The notes beneath the pieces are model-generated. The model worked only from the letters and a program-made list of their open reading frames with translations. It ran no database searches and was not told the origin of the DNA. A program made the translations under genes and the position numbers. A DNA stretch of 64,000 nt from contig JACGWO010000005.1 in NCBI GenBank assembly GCA_034509735.1, positions 30,162,479 through 30,226,478 on the forward strand, given 5' to 3'. The DNA comes from Sesamum alatum. Lineage: Eukaryota > Streptophyta > Magnoliopsida > Lamiales > Pedaliaceae. Positions 60,705-64,000 of this stretch are shown here, one piece after another (within the stretch, counting starts at the first letter, position 1; every line of letters starts with the position of its first letter).

Positions 60705-63690
60705 TTAGAAGTCATCTGGTTCTTCATCTGCCATTGAGTTGGGGCCATCATCAAACCCAGAACCTGGAGCAAGCTCATTCAAATCGAGAAAACGTCTTTT
60801 TCTTACTCCTTCAGCTTCTTCTTCATCTCTGTGATTAGTCTGCTCTTGCGGATTGGTTTGCTTTTCGTCAACCATCTCAGGATACTGCTCCCCGATGGGC
60901 TGATTGGCATGCAGCTCTTGCTTATCGATCTTCTCGTCAGAATCTTGACTACCCGTTGAGAACTCTGCATTATCACTTGCAGTAGAGTGCTCATCTAATG
61001 CATTTGACTTCTCAGGCTTCATTGACTCAGTATCTGATTCAGACATCTCATACTGCCGGTAATTGATACGATTTCTGGTCGCCCTTTTACTGCGCCTGAG
61101 ACCTGACTGAAGCTCATCAACTGACCTCAACTTCGTTTCCCTCCTAGTGCGGCCTGGCAATGTCTTGAACCTGCGAGGCTGATCACTGTCCTCACTCGTA
61201 CTTAAGATATCATCTTCTTCTTCGTATTCCTCCTCTTCAGGATTTTCTTCGTCCCATTGATACTCTTCATCGCCTTCTGAGCTACTCGACATCTTCGTTC
61301 TCTTTCTTCGGCTCTTTAGGTATTCATCATCATAAACCACTTCACCAACTATATCATCATCACTATCAAAATCTGCATCGTTATCTGATACAGCTTCCAC
61401 AAACTCTTTAACAGAGTACCGCTGAGGCCGCTGCCTTCGGCGATTGCTACAGAGGCCATAATATAGTCGAGTTATTTTAAAATTTTATTGAGAATGCTAA
61501 CACACCCAGGGGGAGAAAAATACGGTACCTGCGATCCAATGTTTCAGTTTTCTGATCATCATAAAACTCATCATCTTCAAATGATCTGGGAGACAACGCA
61601 CTAAATGAGACAGGCCGAGAATATTGAGAAGGACCGCCCAATCTACCATTTGTAGAAACTTCAAGTTTCAGAGAAGGATCTCTCCTGTCAAAAGGTTCCG
61701 GGGATGGCTGTTTCTTCCTGATATAGAATATATGAAGAAAAAAGTGATGAATCTCTAAAATTATATGAATATAAAATATCAATTCATGAAAAGTATCACA
61801 AAATTTTCTGAGTGCTAAAGTTCGTACTTGGTGACCTTTATAGCCTCATTTATTGATCGATCGTAATCATCTGCAAAAGAATAAGAATAACATAAGAGGT
61901 CAGAATCTTCATACTTGGCCTCGGGTTGAAACATTCCACGATCATCAACAAAGAAATCAAGGTCCATTTACTTTTCTCATACAACGCATGGAAAGTTGGA
62001 AACTCTGGGGGGAGGACTGAATATATTGGACTCCCAATTAAAATGACCTAGGCCAGTGTCTGTAAGTATAACTTTTATTGCCCTTTACCAGCTTATAATC
62101 TACCTTTCTCTCAATATTTGTGGGCATATAAAATTAACTTACTTTGTCCATTGTTATCCTCTCTGTGCAGTTGTGGTGTGTGAAGTACCTCTTCTGCCTG
62201 ATCAACTAAGAAGCTAGACTTAATCACTAAACAAGTCTTCTGCTGTACTTTTCTTTCCGCTCGTCTACTTTTAATATGACAAGAACTGTAGGCATAAAAT
62301 TAGTGAAGTAAAAGTTGTGTGTCGTAAAGTAAACTACTAAGGGCTCAATTATTAACTCCGCAATAGCATATGATCTGTCTCTCCCAACCCGAAAAAACAG
62401 AGAACGAAAAAGGTATATGAACAAAAGAAGCAATACCCAAAGATTTCCAATTGAAGCTAGTCAAATGAAATCATGGGTGCATGCGAGCAGGCACTTGCAT
62501 GCGCGAGAGAGAGAGAGAGAGGAGCATACATTAAATCCATCAACTTTTGGAAAACATTAAACATTTCAAAGTATTTTGAGGGTCCAAATCACTAGTGAAC
62601 TTGACATGAATTCCAAACGTAAACCAGAACAGAGAACATCGATGATGAGAGAACTATAGAACACATACCAAAGGTATAAGTGACAGGTTTTCGATCACGG
62701 AGAGAGCGCCCGGTGGCAAGACCATCCATATTAATCATGCCATGAAGCATAAGCGCTTGCCTATGTTGTTTCTTCAACAATTTCTCCTTCCTCTGTTGAA
62801 AAGCACTTGTTAGACCCAATCAGCAAATAAAAAAACTATTTGAATCTAAAGAATATTTTATCTTAGAAAAGGAAGGATTACTGAACTGAACAAGAGGACA
62901 AAATAAAATAAAATTCAGTGTAATTCATTATCCAAAGAAGGACGGTAGACCACCTTGTGGACCTTCTCAATTTCAGGAAGCAAGTCATTTTTCAATTTCT
63001 TCCCAACAGAAACCTCTGTTCTATTTTTACTTGAAAAGAGCTTCTCCTGAAAGCAGCAGGTATGAAATTAAATAAAGATATTAAACACTGAAAGGAAAAG
63101 CCAGTGCCAAAAAACTGAAAGTATCGTTGAATTTCAGGTAAAAGATCACTTCTAAGAATGCCATAACGAGACCATGCTAAAGACGCAAATGAAACACACA
63201 ACAGCACTGACCAAAATAAAGACTTACAGCAACATTCTGGAATTCATCCAAATTAGTGGCAACTGCTTCCCATTGATATGATGAGTGAGGAATAGGTGGA
63301 ATATTCCTTCCTTTTCCTTTTTTCACCTCAACTTTTCTAATCTCTCTGTACAGTCGATGACCGATGATTGGATCATCTTCATACCTAATCAATATCAAGC
63401 ATCTATAAACTTCCCAAGCAGATCACAAAACAAAGGGATTCTACATAATGCACAAGAAAAACAATATATTGTGCATATACAAGAAGCAAAGGTACGTGTC
63501 ATTATTAATTCTGGGGCATCAGACAAATAAAGTATCTGAAAACAGCAAAACATGATCAATTGTTGTAAAGGAATATATATTACCAATATGAGATTCCATA
63601 AGAATCACCCCCTAGGCGTTCTTTGCGAAATGCTGAAAGTGGAACACCATGTTTGATTGAGTCATCTATATGGTTACGTATATCTTCTTG
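60705..63690 (-). CDS. DDR4: DDT-domain protein, DDR4-like (3' part; 5' end outside window)
   Basis: DDR proteins are accessory subunits of ISWI chromatin remodellers (with CHR11/CHR17 in Arabidopsis). Minus-strand exons read in phase: 63690-63584, 63384-63228, 63046-62954, 62792-62669, 61870-61828, 61717-61529 and 61446-60705. They contain HGVPLSAFRKERLGGDSYGI, YEDDPIIGHRLYREI, SSYQWEAVATNLDEFQ, RSLRDRKPVTYTF-DDYDRSI and a long acidic, Ser-rich tail with RRQRPQRYSVKEFVE and RRSKRATRN, ending DDF at 60705. The junction 62669/61870 restores TFDDYDRSINEA, which is why I leave out the exon-like stretch at 62143-62197. The DDT domain itself should lie upstream beyond 64000. A short exon near 63960-63980 is possible but unproven. 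The (GA)n at about 62503-62520 is intronic. Confidence 0.85.
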
Positions 63691-64000
63691 CTGCAGAAAA
63701 TACAACCATAACCATTTAGCATTATTGGCAAAAAGGTTACTGAAAAGAAACTACATAGCTAGAAATCATGAACACTTGATAATAACATGCGAAGAGAGGT
63801 TTCAGTTGCCTAGTAAGAAGTGTGTTATCGAAATTGAAAAACTTTTCTTAAAACACATAGAATACTCAGAAAAATGAATTTAAATGACTAAAAGTCGGCC
63901 GGCAGTTTACTAGGCATTGCAAATTAAAATACAAGTCCAATAGTTATACCTATACATTTTTGTATAACCTGCTGCACAAAAAAGGAATGGCGGTGATAAT

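Noticed and set aside
62143..62197. Exon-like stretch on the minus strand within the DDR4 gene (55 nt, AG/GT bounded)
   Set aside because: Including it shifts the frame into a stop, whereas joining 62669 directly to 61870 restores a continuous family-like sequence (TFDDYDRSI).

Overview
This window is plant nuclear DNA, from a eudicot. The evidence is long AT-rich intergenic stretches, GT-AG spliced genes, and plant-only families: a germin-like protein, a GTD-binding myosin receptor, plant-mobile-domain transposons and a GALT-type hydroxyproline galactosyltransferase. Protein similarity by eye suggests an asterid (Lamiales-like), but I cannot fix the species. Eight protein-coding genes can be modelled, most with exon phases that join without error.

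Layout: 0.6-5.2 kb holds decayed, tandemly arranged retroelement-like repeats, followed by a tRNA-type SINE. NOL9-type polynucleotide 5'-hydroxyl kinase (+, 9 exons) lies at 6.7-10.9 kb. A MYOB-type myosin-binding protein (+, 3 exons) is at 13.5-15.8 kb, a germin-like cupin (+, one exon) at 18.1-18.7 kb, a small RING-H2 protein (-, one exon) at 20.0-20.3 kb, and a bHLH79-type factor (-, 6 exons, Helitron in the last intron) at 22.3-25.0 kb. A repeat field with a 5'-truncated, broken LINE follows at 27-33.7 kb. From 34.3 to 43.5 kb lies one gene on the minus strand, a plant LC8 dynein light chain. Its two coding exons are separated by 8.3 kb of intron, which carries a 6.2 kb foldback made of two head-to-head broken MULE/plant-mobile-domain elements. 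From 43.5 to 50.6 kb there are AT-rich repeats, among them a pararetrovirus-like scrap between perfect 58-bp direct repeats, a LINE tail, a SINE and a higher-order tandem array. A GALT (galectin plus GT31) gene (+, 7 exons) follows at 51.0-54.7 kb, an AATP1/ASD-type AAA-ATPase (+, one exon) at 58.6-60.1 kb, and the 3' part of a DDR4-type DDT-domain gene (-, at least 7 exons) runs from 60.7 kb past the right edge.

The genes do not form a pathway; they are independent housekeeping, regulatory and secretory-pathway genes. Several nonetheless recall Arabidopsis neighbours (from memory: DDR4, germin-like and MYOB genes close together near At1g18950-At1g18990; bHLH79 next to a GALT at At5g62610/At5g62620), so the gene order looks like a conserved ancestral block expanded by transposons.

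The most unusual structure is the foldback inside the dynein light chain intron. Its arms carry a plant-mobile-domain gene and, on the opposite strand, the start of a Mutator-type transposase. The arms meet across a 43-bp spacer containing a 14-bp copy of nearby sequence. If transcribed with the host intron it would make a very long hairpin RNA.
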